From Vibrio barjaei (lineage in GTDB: Bacteria > Pseudomonadota > Gammaproteobacteria > Enterobacterales > Vibrionaceae): DNA of 64,000 nt. The translations under genes and the position numbers were made by a program. Numbering within the stretch: position 1 is the first letter of the stretch; each line of letters opens with the position of its first letter. The stretch is taken from NCBI RefSeq assembly GCF_001639065.2, contig NZ_LQXO02000016.1, positions 1 through 64,000 on the forward strand, in the 5' to 3' direction. Of the stretch, positions 28,182-36,166 are shown one piece after another. The notes beneath the pieces were generated by a model. That model made no database searches. It was not told the DNA's origin and was given only the letters and a program-made list of their open reading frames with translations.

Positions 28182-28551
28182 CTGTGTTCTCTGCTTTCTA
28201 AATTGACGGGTTATTCTATCAGTGGCGAGATTAAGCGCAACAAGAATAAAACTCGTTTGTAGTTATGTACGTGATTCATTTTAGTTGGGTTTAGTTAAAA
28301 ACTCACTGCTGTGATGATTGCACTTTGTACATTTATTGCGATTTTTGTAGAAATCAGTGGCCAAATTATGGTATAAAGCGCGCCGGAAACAGGACTTAGT
28401 TTCTTCGAATCGGCGAGCTCGGTTTTGTTTCCATTAACTTTAATTTAAATCACACACATTTCGTCACATGTTCCGGGGTGCTTGAGTAATCATTCATACC
28501 AAGTCGGATTCATGGGAAATGTGGAGGCCTAACCCCATAGAGGAATTTAAA
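28182..28551. other. map-rpsB divergent regulatory region
   Basis: 370 bases without a gene. It must hold the map promoter (minus) and the rpsB promoter and leader (plus). A likely rpsB -10, TATAAA at 28372-28377, is followed by a GC-rich discriminator (GCGCGCCGG), typical of stringently controlled ribosomal promoters; the -35 is unclear. The rpsB leader is described separately. Confidence 0.6.
28384..28551 (+). promoter_or_regulatory. rpsB 5' leader, probable S2-responsive RNA
   Basis: The leader can fold: GGAAACA (28385-28391) pairs with TGTTTCC (28426-28432), and CACATGTTCC (28465-28474) pairs with GGGAAATGTG (28514-28523) with nine of ten pairs. An ATGGG / CCCAT hairpin just before the AGAGGA ribosome binding site could also form. 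Ribosomal protein S2 is known to repress rpsB-tsf through a conserved leader in gammaproteobacteria; assigning that to these helices is inference. Confidence 0.6.
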
Positions 28552-29283
28552 ATGGCAACTGTATCAATGCGCGATATGCTAAAAGCTGGTGTTCACTTCG
28601 GTCACCAGACTCGTTACTGGAACCCAAAAATGAAGCCATTCATCTTTGGTGCTCGTAACCGCGTTCATATCATCAACCTAGAAAAAACTGTACCAATGTT
28701 CAACGATGCACTAGCTGAGCTAGCTAAAATCGGTGAGAAGAAAGGTAAAGTTCTTTTCGTTGGTACTAAGCGCGCTGCATCTGAAGCTGTTAAAGAAGCT
28801 GCAATCAACGCTGACCAGTTCTACGTGAACAACCGTTGGTTGGGCGGTATGCTAACGAACTACAAAACAGTTCGTCAGTCTATCAAGCGTCTAAAAGATT
28901 TCGAAGCACAGTCTCAAGACGGTACTTTCGAGAAACTAACTAAGAAAGAAGCTCTAATGCGCACTCGTGAAATGGAGAAGCTAGAGAAGTCTCTTGGTGG
29001 TATCAAGAACATGGGCGGCCTACCAGACGCTCTATTCGTAATCGACGCTGATCACGAGCACATCGCTGTTAAAGAAGCAAACAACCTAGGTATCCCAGTA
29101 TTTGCTGTTGTTGATACTAACTCTAACCCAGACGGCGTTGACTACGTTATCCCAGGTAACGACGATGCAATCCGTGCAGTACAGCTTTATCTAAACGCTG
29201 CTGCAGACTCGGTTAAAGAAGGTCGTAACAAAGACGTTGCAGCTGTAGCTGACAAAGACGGTTTCGTAGAAGAAGCTGAATAA
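28552..29283 (+). CDS. rpsB: 30S ribosomal protein S2
   Basis: Ribosomal protein S2, 243 residues, part of the small-subunit body, needed with S1 for mRNA binding. [27 protein letters not shown] and [14 protein letters not shown] are family signatures; the centre has the coiled-coil insertion ([20 protein letters not shown]). ATG 28552 is chosen over an upstream frame-compatible start because AGAGGA precedes it and MATVSMR is the conserved N-terminus. Codon use is strongly biased, as in highly expressed genes. tsf follows after a partial terminator, the classical S2-EF-Ts operon. Confidence 0.99.
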   Translation: MATVSMRDMLKAGVHFGHQTRYWNPKMKPFIFGARNRVHIINLEKTVPMFNDALAELAKIGEKKGKVLFVGTKRAASEAVKEAAINADQFYVNNRWLGGMLTNYKTVRQSIKRLKDFEAQSQDGTFEKLTKKEALMRTREMEKLEKSLGGIKNMGGLPDALFVIDADHEHIAVKEANNLGIPVFAVVDTNSNPDGVDYVIPGNDDAIRAVQLYLNAAADSVKEGRNKDVAAVADKDGFVEEAE

Positions 29284-29350
29284 TAGCGGCTCGAAGTCAC
29301 ACTTAGTTTCGTAGACATCTAGTCTTCATATAAACTGAGTTATAGTTAGC

Positions 29351-29382
29351 ATCAGGGGCCGAATGAGAGCCCCTGATTTTTA
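29351..29382 (+). terminator. Attenuator between rpsB and tsf
   Basis: ATCAGGGGC (29351-29359) pairs with GCCCCTGAT (29369-29377), followed by five T. It probably sets the ratio of rpsB to tsf by partial readthrough. Confidence 0.85.
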
Positions 29383-29412
29383 CCCTAATCAGAATCAACT
29401 GAGGAATAGAGA

Positions 29413-30255
29413 ATGGCTGTTACTGCTGCTCTAGTTAAAGAACTGCGCGACCGCACTGGCGCAGGCATGATGGAATGTAAGAAAGCGCTTGTTGAAACTA
29501 ACGGCGACATCGAACTAGCAATTGAAAACATGCGTAAGTCTGGCGCTGCTAAAGCTGCTAAAAAAGCAGGTAACATCGCTGCTGAAGGCGCGATCATCAT
29601 TAAAGAAGAGAACGGCGTTGCTGCTCTTCTTGAAGTTAACTGCCAAACTGACTTCGTTGCTAAAGATGCAAACTTCACAGCATTTGCTGAGAAAGTAGCT
29701 GCTGACGCACTAGCAACTAAAGCAACTGCTGAAGAGCTAGTAGCTAAGTTCGAAGACGAGCGTGTTACTCTTGTTGCTAAGATCGGTGAGAACATCAACA
29801 TCCGTCGCGTACAATACGTTGAAGGCGCAGCTATCGCTACTTACCGTCACGGTGAGAAGATCGGTGTTGTTGTTGCTGGTGAAGGCGACGCAGAAACTCT
29901 TAAGCACGTTGCAATGCACGTTGCTGCTTCTAAGCCTGAGTTCGTTAACCCAGAAGACGTTCCAGCAGACGTAGTTGCTAAAGAGAAAGAAGTTCAAGTT
30001 GAAATCGCTATGAACGAAGGTAAGCCACAAGAGATCGCTGAGAAGATGGTTATCGGCCGCATGAAGAAATTCACTGGCGAAATCTCTCTAACTGGTCAAG
30101 CGTTCGTAATGGAGCCAAAGAAAACTGTTGGCGAAATCCTTAAAGAGCGTGGCGCTTCAGTAGCTACTTTTGTTCGTCTAGAAGTTGGTGAAGGCATCGA
30201 CAAGGGCGAGCAAATGAGCTTCGCTGACGAAGTAGCAGCAGCTCAGAAAGGTTAA
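29413..30255 (+). CDS. tsf: Elongation factor Ts
   Basis: Guanine nucleotide exchange factor for EF-Tu, 280 residues. It starts [20 protein letters not shown], the conserved UBA-like N-terminal domain with the [12 protein letters not shown] signature. The core contains [13 protein letters not shown], which contacts EF-Tu. Ribosome binding site GAGGAA is well placed. Codon use is highly biased, as in rpsB. A strong terminator follows, so pyrH probably has its own promoter. Confidence 0.99.
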   Translation: MAVTAALVKELRDRTGAGMMECKKALVETNGDIELAIENMRKSGAAKAAKKAGNIAAEGAIIIKEENGVAALLEVNCQTDFVAKDANFTAFAEKVAADALATKATAEELVAKFEDERVTLVAKIGENINIRRVQYVEGAAIATYRHGEKIGVVVAGEGDAETLKHVAMHVAASKPEFVNPEDVPADVVAKEKEVQVEIAMNEGKPQEIAEKMVIGRMKKFTGEISLTGQAFVMEPKKTVGEILKERGASVATFVRLEVGEGIDKGEQMSFADEVAAAQKG

Positions 30256-30275
30256 TCCTTGATGATTTGTTGATG

Positions 30276-30306
30276 AAAAGACCGTAGCCTTGGCTACGGT
30301 CTTTTT
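30276..30306 (+). terminator. tsf terminator
   Basis: A perfect stem AAAAGACCGTAGCC with GGCTACGGTCTTTT, a tight loop, then T. Confidence 0.93.
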
Positions 30307-30405
30307 ACGACTAGGCTATCTGTCATTTTTTAGCCGTCACGAGTTGAGTCTATACTAGTCTCAAGCCATGACCGTTAATCGATAACTCTTTGGAAGGTAT
30401 ACTTC

Positions 30406-31137
30406 ATGACAACGAACCCTAAACCAGCTTATCAACGTATTCTGTTAAAACTTAGTGGTGAAGCGCTACAAGGCGAGGAAGGCTTTGGTATCGATCCAAA
30501 AATCCTTGACCGTATGGCACAAGAGGTTAAAGAACTGGTTGAACTAGGTGTTCAAGTTGGTGTGGTCATTGGTGGTGGTAACTTGTTCCGTGGTGCTGGC
30601 CTTGCTGAAGCGGGTATGAACCGCGTTGTGGGTGACCATATGGGTATGCTAGCAACGGTTATGAATGGCCTAGCTATGCGTGATGCTCTTCACCGTGCGT
30701 ATGTGAACGCACGTGTTATGTCTGCTATCCCTCTTAAAGGTGTCTGTGACGATTACAACTGGGCTGATGCTATTCGTGAATTACGTCAAGGCCGCGTGGT
30801 GATCTTCTCAGCAGGTACTGGTAACCCATTCTTTACTACTGACTCTGCTGCGTGTCTTCGCGGTATTGAAATTGAAGCCGATGTAGTGCTTAAAGCAACA
30901 AAAGTAGATGGTGTTTTCACTGCTGATCCAGTGGCTAACCCTGATGCAGTTTTATGTGATAAGCTTTCTTACAACGCAGTTCTAGATAAAGAACTGAAAG
31001 TTATGGACTTGGCGGCATTTACATTGGCTCGTGACCATAAGATGCCAATCCGCGTATTCAACATGAATAAGCCAGGTGCATTGCGTCGTGTTGTGATGGG
31101 TGAGGCAGAAGGCACACTTATCAGCGACGCAGAATAA
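30406..31137 (+). CDS. pyrH: Uridylate kinase (UMP kinase)
   Basis: Phosphorylates UMP to UDP with ATP. It has 243 residues of the amino acid kinase family, unrelated to eukaryotic UMP kinases. Motifs: [18 protein letters not shown] at the N-terminus, [38 protein letters not shown] for UMP binding, and [14 protein letters not shown] for ATP. It lies between tsf and frr, the standard order tsf-pyrH-frr. Confidence 0.98.
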   Translation: MTTNPKPAYQRILLKLSGEALQGEEGFGIDPKILDRMAQEVKELVELGVQVGVVIGGGNLFRGAGLAEAGMNRVVGDHMGMLATVMNGLAMRDALHRAYVNARVMSAIPLKGVCDDYNWADAIRELRQGRVVIFSAGTGNPFFTTDSAACLRGIEIEADVVLKATKVDGVFTADPVANPDAVLCDKLSYNAVLDKELKVMDLAAFTLARDHKMPIRVFNMNKPGALRRVVMGEAEGTLISDAE

Positions 31138-31220
31138 GAGTACACTCTTAACCAGAATTATCGAAGGACATAGCCTGAACGCAGACTGGCTTTCAGGTTA
31201 CTATTATTTAAGGTGATATT

Positions 31221-31778
31221 GTGATTAACGAAATCCAACAAGACGCTCAAGAGCGCATGACAAAAAGTGTTGAAGCACTTAAAAATAACCTAACTAAAAT
31301 CCGCACAGGTCGCGCGCACCCAAGCCTTCTCCAAGGTCTATCTGTTGAGTATTACGGTGCACCAACACCTCTAAACCAAGTAGCAAACGTTATTGCGGAA
31401 GACGCACGTACACTTGCTATTACAGTATTCGATAAAGAGCTTGCGCCTAAAGTTGAAAAAGCGATTCTGACGTCTGACCTAGGTTTAAACCCTATGTCTG
31501 CGGGTACGGTTATCCGCGTACCACTTCCTCCGCTAACAGAAGAGCGTCGTAAAGACCTAGTTAAGATCGTTCGTGGTGAAGCTGAAGGTGGCCGCGTTGC
31601 AATCCGTAATATCCGTCGCGACGCTAACGGTGAATTGAAAGCGCTACTGAAAGATAAAGAAATTTCTGAAGATGAAGATCGTAAAGCACAAGACGAGATT
31701 CAAAAGCTTACCGATGCAGCAGTGAAAAATGTTGATGAACTACTTGCAGCAAAAGAAAAAGAATTGATGGAAGTCTAA
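31221..31778 (+). CDS. frr: Ribosome recycling factor
   Basis: Splits post-termination ribosomes together with EF-G. It has 185 residues and the two-domain tRNA-like fold: a three-helix bundle ([20 protein letters not shown] and the long C-terminal helices) and a beta domain near [17 protein letters not shown]. The signature [17 protein letters not shown] is present. The spacer after pyrH contains a small hairpin (CCTGAA 31174-31179 / TTCAGG 31192-31197). A terminator follows, 26 bases after the stop. Confidence 0.99.
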   Translation: MINEIQQDAQERMTKSVEALKNNLTKIRTGRAHPSLLQGLSVEYYGAPTPLNQVANVIAEDARTLAITVFDKELAPKVEKAILTSDLGLNPMSAGTVIRVPLPPLTEERRKDLVKIVRGEAEGGRVAIRNIRRDANGELKALLKDKEISEDEDRKAQDEIQKLTDAAVKNVDELLAAKEKELMEV

Positions 31779-31803
31779 TATTTCATCAATCAGTTCTAGT
31801 TTG

Positions 31804-31833
31804 AACGCTGTGCTGACAGCACAGCGTTTTTTT
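31804..31833 (+). terminator. frr terminator
   Basis: AACGCTGTGCT pairs perfectly with AGCACAGCGTT around a GAC loop, followed by seven T. It lies only 40 bases before the uppS start. Confidence 0.93.
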
Positions 31834-31856
31834 ATGCTACCCTGTCCGACCCGAAT

Positions 31857-31868
31857 TATAACTATACT
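31857..31868 (+). promoter_or_regulatory. Candidate -10 elements directly before uppS
   Basis: TATAAC (31857-31862) and TATACT (31863-31868) lie 5 to 11 bases before the uppS ATG. No clear -35 is found at 16-18 bases. If either is used, the transcript would start at or very near the start codon. Confidence 0.35.
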
Positions 31869-31873
31869 CTTTT

Positions 31874-32629
31874 ATGCAAAACTCACACATCGTCAATGAT
31901 TCCCTTCCAAAACATATCGCTATCATCATGGATGGCAATGGACGTTGGGCGAAATCTAAGGGAAAACCACGAGTTTTCGGGCATAAAAAAGGGGTTTCTG
32001 CCGTCCGTAAGACCATTTCCACCGCAGCAAAACTGAATATTCAAGCCGTAACACTGTTTGCATTTAGCAGTGAGAATTGGCGTAGGCCGGAAGATGAAGT
32101 TGGCTTGTTAATGGAACTCTTTATTAGCGTTCTATCGAGTGAAATTAATAAACTTCATCAGAATAACCTAAGACTTTGTATCATTGGCGATAAATCTCGC
32201 TTTAACGATAGATTGCAAAGAAAAATCGCCGAAGCAGAGAAGTTGACAGAAAACAATACTGGTACTGTTGTTAACATCGCTGCAAACTATGGTGGGAAAT
32301 GGGATATTTTACAGGCAACTAAGACGTTGGCTGGGTTAGTGGAGCGAGGTGAGTTGTCAGCTGAAGACATTACTGAAGATATGATCGGTCGTTGTGTCAC
32401 TATGTCCGATCTGCCAGATGTCGACCTACTGATCCGTACCAGTGGCGAATGCCGCATTAGCAACTTTATGCTTTGGCAAATGGCGTATGCCGAAATGTAT
32501 TTCATGGATGAGTATTGGCCAGAATTTGACGAGGACAGCCTAATCAAGGCAATCACTTGGTTTGTGAATCGCGAGAGACGCTTCGGTTGCACCGGAGAAC
32601 AAGTCAAAGCGTTAATGGAAGCCAATTAA
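31874..32629 (+). CDS. uppS: Undecaprenyl diphosphate synthase
   Basis: Cis-prenyltransferase of 251 residues making the C55 lipid carrier for peptidoglycan and O-antigen. Catalytic Asp20 lies in [14 protein letters not shown]; other marks are [20 protein letters not shown] and [15 protein letters not shown]. The last motif differs from E. coli (RTGGEHRISN): Cys193 replaces the His. No Shine-Dalgarno sequence precedes ATG 31874, and a strong terminator ends about 40 bases upstream, so initiation may be from a leaderless or very short-leader mRNA. It is followed at 12 bases by cdsA. Confidence 0.96.
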   Translation: MQNSHIVNDSLPKHIAIIMDGNGRWAKSKGKPRVFGHKKGVSAVRKTISTAAKLNIQAVTLFAFSSENWRRPEDEVGLLMELFISVLSSEINKLHQNNLRLCIIGDKSRFNDRLQRKIAEAEKLTENNTGTVVNIAANYGGKWDILQATKTLAGLVERGELSAEDITEDMIGRCVTMSDLPDVDLLIRTSGECRISNFMLWQMAYAEMYFMDEYWPEFDEDSLIKAITWFVNRERRFGCTGEQVKALMEAN

Positions 32630-32641
32630 GGACGATTTAAT

Positions 32642-33484
32642 TTGAAACAACGAATTATTACCGCCCTAGTACTAGCTCCGCTGGTGGTTTGGGGTATTTT
32701 TTCACTGCCATTAACTTGGTTCATAGGTTTTGTTGCAGCTGTCACGCTTGTTGGAGCATGGGAGTGGACTCAATTTACTCTTACTCGTTCTCGACTGCTC
32801 GCATTAGTTCCTCCTGCCCTTGCAGTTGGACTCTCTTTGTTCATTGTCCCGTCTGACATTGTCTCTTTGAACCTGGTGGATTCATCACACCTTTTATTAT
32901 TAGGCATTGGTTTTAGCTGGTGGCTTGTCGCCAGTGGTCTAGCGATGACGTATCCTAAGTCTGCAGGACTGTGGGAACATTCTAATGTATTGCGACATCT
33001 ATTTGGTCTGCTAACCTTGCTGCCATTCCTGTGGAGCATTGTTATCCTGAGAGGACAGCATTACTACCTAGACCCTTATTACGGTTCAAAGCTGGTTCTG
33101 TTTGTCTGTTTAATCGTTTGGGCTGCCGATAGTGGCGCTTACTTTGCTGGAAAAAGCTTAGGTAAGCGTAAGATGGCGCCTCATGTAAGCCCTAACAAGA
33201 CGATAGAGGGGTTGATTGGCGGCATCGCGGCTGCTTTGGTTGTTGCATGGGGAAGCTCACTACTCTTTGATATTCAGTTTACGAGCTATGTCAGTATGAC
33301 TATCATTACTCTTGCCACAGTTGTTATTTCCGTGCTTGGCGATTTAGTGGAGAGTATGTTTAAACGAGTGTCGAAGATAAAAGACAGCAGTAACATTATT
33401 CCGGGTCATGGTGGTGTCCTCGATCGCGTGGACAGTCTAACCGCAGCATTTCCTGTATTTGCTCTTCTTTATCTCATTTTCTAA
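32642..33484 (+). CDS. cdsA: Phosphatidate cytidylyltransferase
   Basis: Makes CDP-diacylglycerol from phosphatidic acid and CTP at the inner membrane, the branch point for all phospholipids. It has 280 residues with about eight membrane helices and the CDP-alcohol signature IKDSSNIIPGHGGVLDRVDS near the C-terminus. The start is TTG 32642, with AAGGA overlapping the uppS stop about 10 bases before it; no ATG fits the conserved N-terminus MKQRIITALVLAPLV. It is tightly linked to uppS. Confidence 0.95.
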   Translation: MKQRIITALVLAPLVVWGIFSLPLTWFIGFVAAVTLVGAWEWTQFTLTRSRLLALVPPALAVGLSLFIVPSDIVSLNLVDSSHLLLLGIGFSWWLVASGLAMTYPKSAGLWEHSNVLRHLFGLLTLLPFLWSIVILRGQHYYLDPYYGSKLVLFVCLIVWAADSGAYFAGKSLGKRKMAPHVSPNKTIEGLIGGIAAALVVAWGSSLLFDIQFTSYVSMTIITLATVVISVLGDLVESMFKRVSKIKDSSNIIPGHGGVLDRVDSLTAAFPVFALLYLIF

Positions 33485-33491
33485 TCTTCCC

Positions 33492-33521
33492 AACCAGAGA
33501 GTAAGCTCTTATTCTCTGGTT
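33492..33521 (+). terminator. Hairpin between cdsA and dxr
   Basis: AACCAGAGA (33492-33500) pairs perfectly with TCTCTGGTT (33513-33521). Little T follows, so it may be an attenuator or mRNA-stabilising stem rather than a full terminator. Confidence 0.5.
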
Positions 33522-33544
33522 GATTTATAAGCGGTTGTAATAGC

Positions 33545-34744
33545 ATGCAAAATTTAACCATTCTAGGCGCTACTGGTTCTATTGGAGCAAGCACTTTAAA
33601 GGTCGTTTCAGAAAACCTGTCATCTTTCGCTATCTATGCTCTTGTTGGTGGTAAAAACGTAGCCAAAATGGCTGAGCTTTGCTCCGTATGGAAGCCCAAG
33701 TTTGCTGTTTTGAATGAAGAGGCGGATGCGTCAGAGCTAAAGCGACTACTTCCTAGCGATACGAGAACCGAAGTACTGTTTGGTCAACAAGCCATGTGCA
33801 TGGTATCGGAATCCAATGACGTCGACGTTGTAATGGCTGCCATCGTCGGTGCTGCGGGTTTGTTGCCTACGCTTGCCGCTGTGAAAGCAGGTAAACGGGT
33901 ACTATTAGCCAACAAAGAAGCATTGGTCATGTCTGGTAAGCTATTTATGGACGCCGTAAACGAATCTGGTGCACAGTTGCTACCGGTTGATAGTGAACAT
34001 AACGCCATATTCCAATGCTTACCTGCGAATATTCAAACCAACCTTGGGAACTGCCTCTTAGCTGAATCAGGTATCAATCATATCCTTTTGACAGGTTCGG
34101 GTGGTCCTTTTCGATATACTGACGTTTCAGCGCTTTCTTCAGTAACACCTGCACAGGCAATTGCTCATCCAAATTGGTCAATGGGACCGAAAATTTCTGT
34201 TGATTCAGCAACAATGATGAATAAAGGCTTGGAATTTATTGAGGCTCGCTGGCTATTCAATACTAATCGAGAGCAGCTAAAAGTAGTTATTCATCCTCAA
34301 TCGGTGATTCACTCTATGGTGCAATACAATGATGGTTCTGTCTTGGCACAGATGGGACAGCCAGATATGGCAACGCCGATTGCTTATTCGATGTCTTATC
34401 CAGACCGAATCCCTTCTGGTGTAGCTCCTCTTGATTTTACGACAATCGGTGAACTGACTTTTATGGCTCCAGACTATGCTAAGTATCCTTGCTTAGCGTT
34501 AGCAATGGATGCTTGTTTTGAAGGGCAACATGCAACCACGGCTATCAATGCCGCAAATGAAATTGCGGTTGAGGCCTTCTTATCGGAAAAAATCCGTTTT
34601 ACTGATATTAGCGTGGTAAATGAGCGCGTTATGTCGAAAGTCTGTTCAGCAAATGAATTTATACAATTAGATAACTTGGAAACTATTCTTGAGCTAGATA
34701 GAATGGCTCGAAACTATGCACGAGAATTCGTGCGTTCGATTTAG
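33545..34744 (+). CDS. dxr: 1-deoxy-D-xylulose 5-phosphate reductoisomerase
   Basis: Second enzyme of the non-mevalonate isoprenoid pathway (also called ispC), which supplies IPP for uppS upstream. It has 399 residues: NADPH-binding [14 protein letters not shown] at the N-terminus, [12 protein letters not shown], metal and substrate motif [15 protein letters not shown], and [21 protein letters not shown] with the catalytic segment. Fosmidomycin is the known inhibitor of this family. rseP follows after 16 bases. Confidence 0.97.
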   Translation: MQNLTILGATGSIGASTLKVVSENLSSFAIYALVGGKNVAKMAELCSVWKPKFAVLNEEADASELKRLLPSDTRTEVLFGQQAMCMVSESNDVDVVMAAIVGAAGLLPTLAAVKAGKRVLLANKEALVMSGKLFMDAVNESGAQLLPVDSEHNAIFQCLPANIQTNLGNCLLAESGINHILLTGSGGPFRYTDVSALSSVTPAQAIAHPNWSMGPKISVDSATMMNKGLEFIEARWLFNTNREQLKVVIHPQSVIHSMVQYNDGSVLAQMGQPDMATPIAYSMSYPDRIPSGVAPLDFTTIGELTFMAPDYAKYPCLALAMDACFEGQHATTAINAANEIAVEAFLSEKIRFTDISVVNERVMSKVCSANEFIQLDNLETILELDRMARNYAREFVRSI

Positions 34745-34760
34745 TGAGAGAATTTGTGAT

Positions 34761-36119
34761 ATGACAGACATCCTTTGGAACTTCGCGTCCTTTATTGTTG
34801 CGCTAGGGATTCTAGTCGCCGTCCATGAATACGGCCACTTTTGGGTGGCGCGAAAGTGCGGTGTGTATGTCGAAAAGTTCTCGATAGGTTTCGGTAAATC
34901 TATTTGGTCTAAAATCGGTAAAGATGGGACTGAGTACAGTATCTCCATTATTCCTTTAGGCGGCTATGTCAAGATGCTCGATAGTCGAGTTGATGAAGTC
35001 TCTGAAGCTGATCACAAGTATGCCTTTGATAAAAAGCCTCTCTGGAAAAGAACCGCTATTGTAGGTGCAGGACCGGCATTTAACTTCTTTTTTGCGGTCT
35101 TTGCTTACTGGCTGGTCTTTTTGATTGGTGTTCCTGCGGTCAAGCCTGTTATTGGTGAAGTTACCCCGCACTCGATTGCCGCACAAGCCGGTTTAACATC
35201 AGGAATGGAGTTTAAGTCCATTGATGGTACGCCAACCTTGGACTGGGAATCGGTTAACTTAGGGCTAGTATCGCATATTGGCGATAATCAAATGACGGTC
35301 ACAGTTTCATCAGATAGCCAAATAGGAACGGACAAAAAGTTAACAATTGATTTGTCGGGCTGGAACTTTAATCCAGAAACAGAGTCTGCTATGGGGACGC
35401 TTGGTTTTAAACCGTATACCCCAGAGATTAAAACAACACTGACAAATGTGAGCGAAGACGGAGCAGGTGCTGCGGCTGGGCTTCAGGTAGGTGATACGAT
35501 TGTCTCGGCTGGAGAGCAAGATATCTCTCAATGGCAACAAGTGGTGGATGTGATTCAAGCGAACCCTAATAGCCCTGTGACCATACAAGTGCTGAGAAAC
35601 GGTGAGCGATTCACAACAACATTAACTCCAGGGTCACGTGAATTGAGAGATGGCACGGTTATTGGCTTTGCGGGTATCGCTCCGGAGATTGGTGAGTGGC
35701 CTGCGAGTTATCGCTTTGACCTTCAATACGGACCTGTTGAAGCTGTAGGTAAAGCTATCGCGAAAACAGGACAAATTATCGAGCTTACGATCTCTATGCT
35801 GAAAAAGCTGATCGTGGGTGATGTTGGCCTAAACAATCTAAGCGGACCTATTTCGATTGCGAAAGGGGCAGGGACAACCGCAGATTATGGGCTGGTCTAT
35901 TTCTTAGGTTTCTTGGCGCTGATTAGTGTCAACTTAGGTATTATCAACTTAGTACCATTGCCAATGCTTGATGGGGGACATTTATTGTTCTTTGCAATTG
36001 AAGCAGTAATTAGAAGACCAGTACCAGAAAAAGTACAAGAAATGGGGTATCGAGTGGGAGGTGCTATCATCTTCTCATTGATGCTGATAGCAATTTTTAA
36101 TGATTTTACACGCCTTTGA
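34761..36119 (+). CDS. rseP: Regulator of sigma-E protease RseP (site-2 protease)
   Basis: Inner-membrane zinc metalloprotease of 452 residues that cleaves RseA after DegS to release sigma-E, and removes signal-peptide remnants. It has HEYGH (zinc and catalytic Glu) in the first membrane helix, two PDZ domains (around residues 120-300; AAQAGLTSGMEFKSIDG and GAAAGLQVGDTIVSAG), and the second zinc motif PLPMLDGGHLLF. ATG 34761 (MTDILWNFASFIVAL) is chosen; a frame-compatible ATG 45 bases upstream overlaps the dxr end. It precedes bamA, linking envelope-stress sensing with outer-membrane assembly. Confidence 0.96.
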   Translation: MTDILWNFASFIVALGILVAVHEYGHFWVARKCGVYVEKFSIGFGKSIWSKIGKDGTEYSISIIPLGGYVKMLDSRVDEVSEADHKYAFDKKPLWKRTAIVGAGPAFNFFFAVFAYWLVFLIGVPAVKPVIGEVTPHSIAAQAGLTSGMEFKSIDGTPTLDWESVNLGLVSHIGDNQMTVTVSSDSQIGTDKKLTIDLSGWNFNPETESAMGTLGFKPYTPEIKTTLTNVSEDGAGAAAGLQVGDTIVSAGEQDISQWQQVVDVIQANPNSPVTIQVLRNGERFTTTLTPGSRELRDGTVIGFAGIAPEIGEWPASYRFDLQYGPVEAVGKAIAKTGQIIELTISMLKKLIVGDVGLNNLSGPISIAKGAGTTADYGLVYFLGFLALISVNLGIINLVPLPMLDGGHLLFFAIEAVIRRPVPEKVQEMGYRVGGAIIFSLMLIAIFNDFTRL

Positions 36120-36166
36120 TATCAGAATTTAGGCAGCGGTATTAGCAAGGATTAATTAGAGCAGGT

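Noticed and set aside
34777-34800. GGAACTT resembling a sigma-E -35 at the rseP start
   Set aside because: No TCTGA-type -10 is found 15-17 bases downstream, and it lies within coding sequence.
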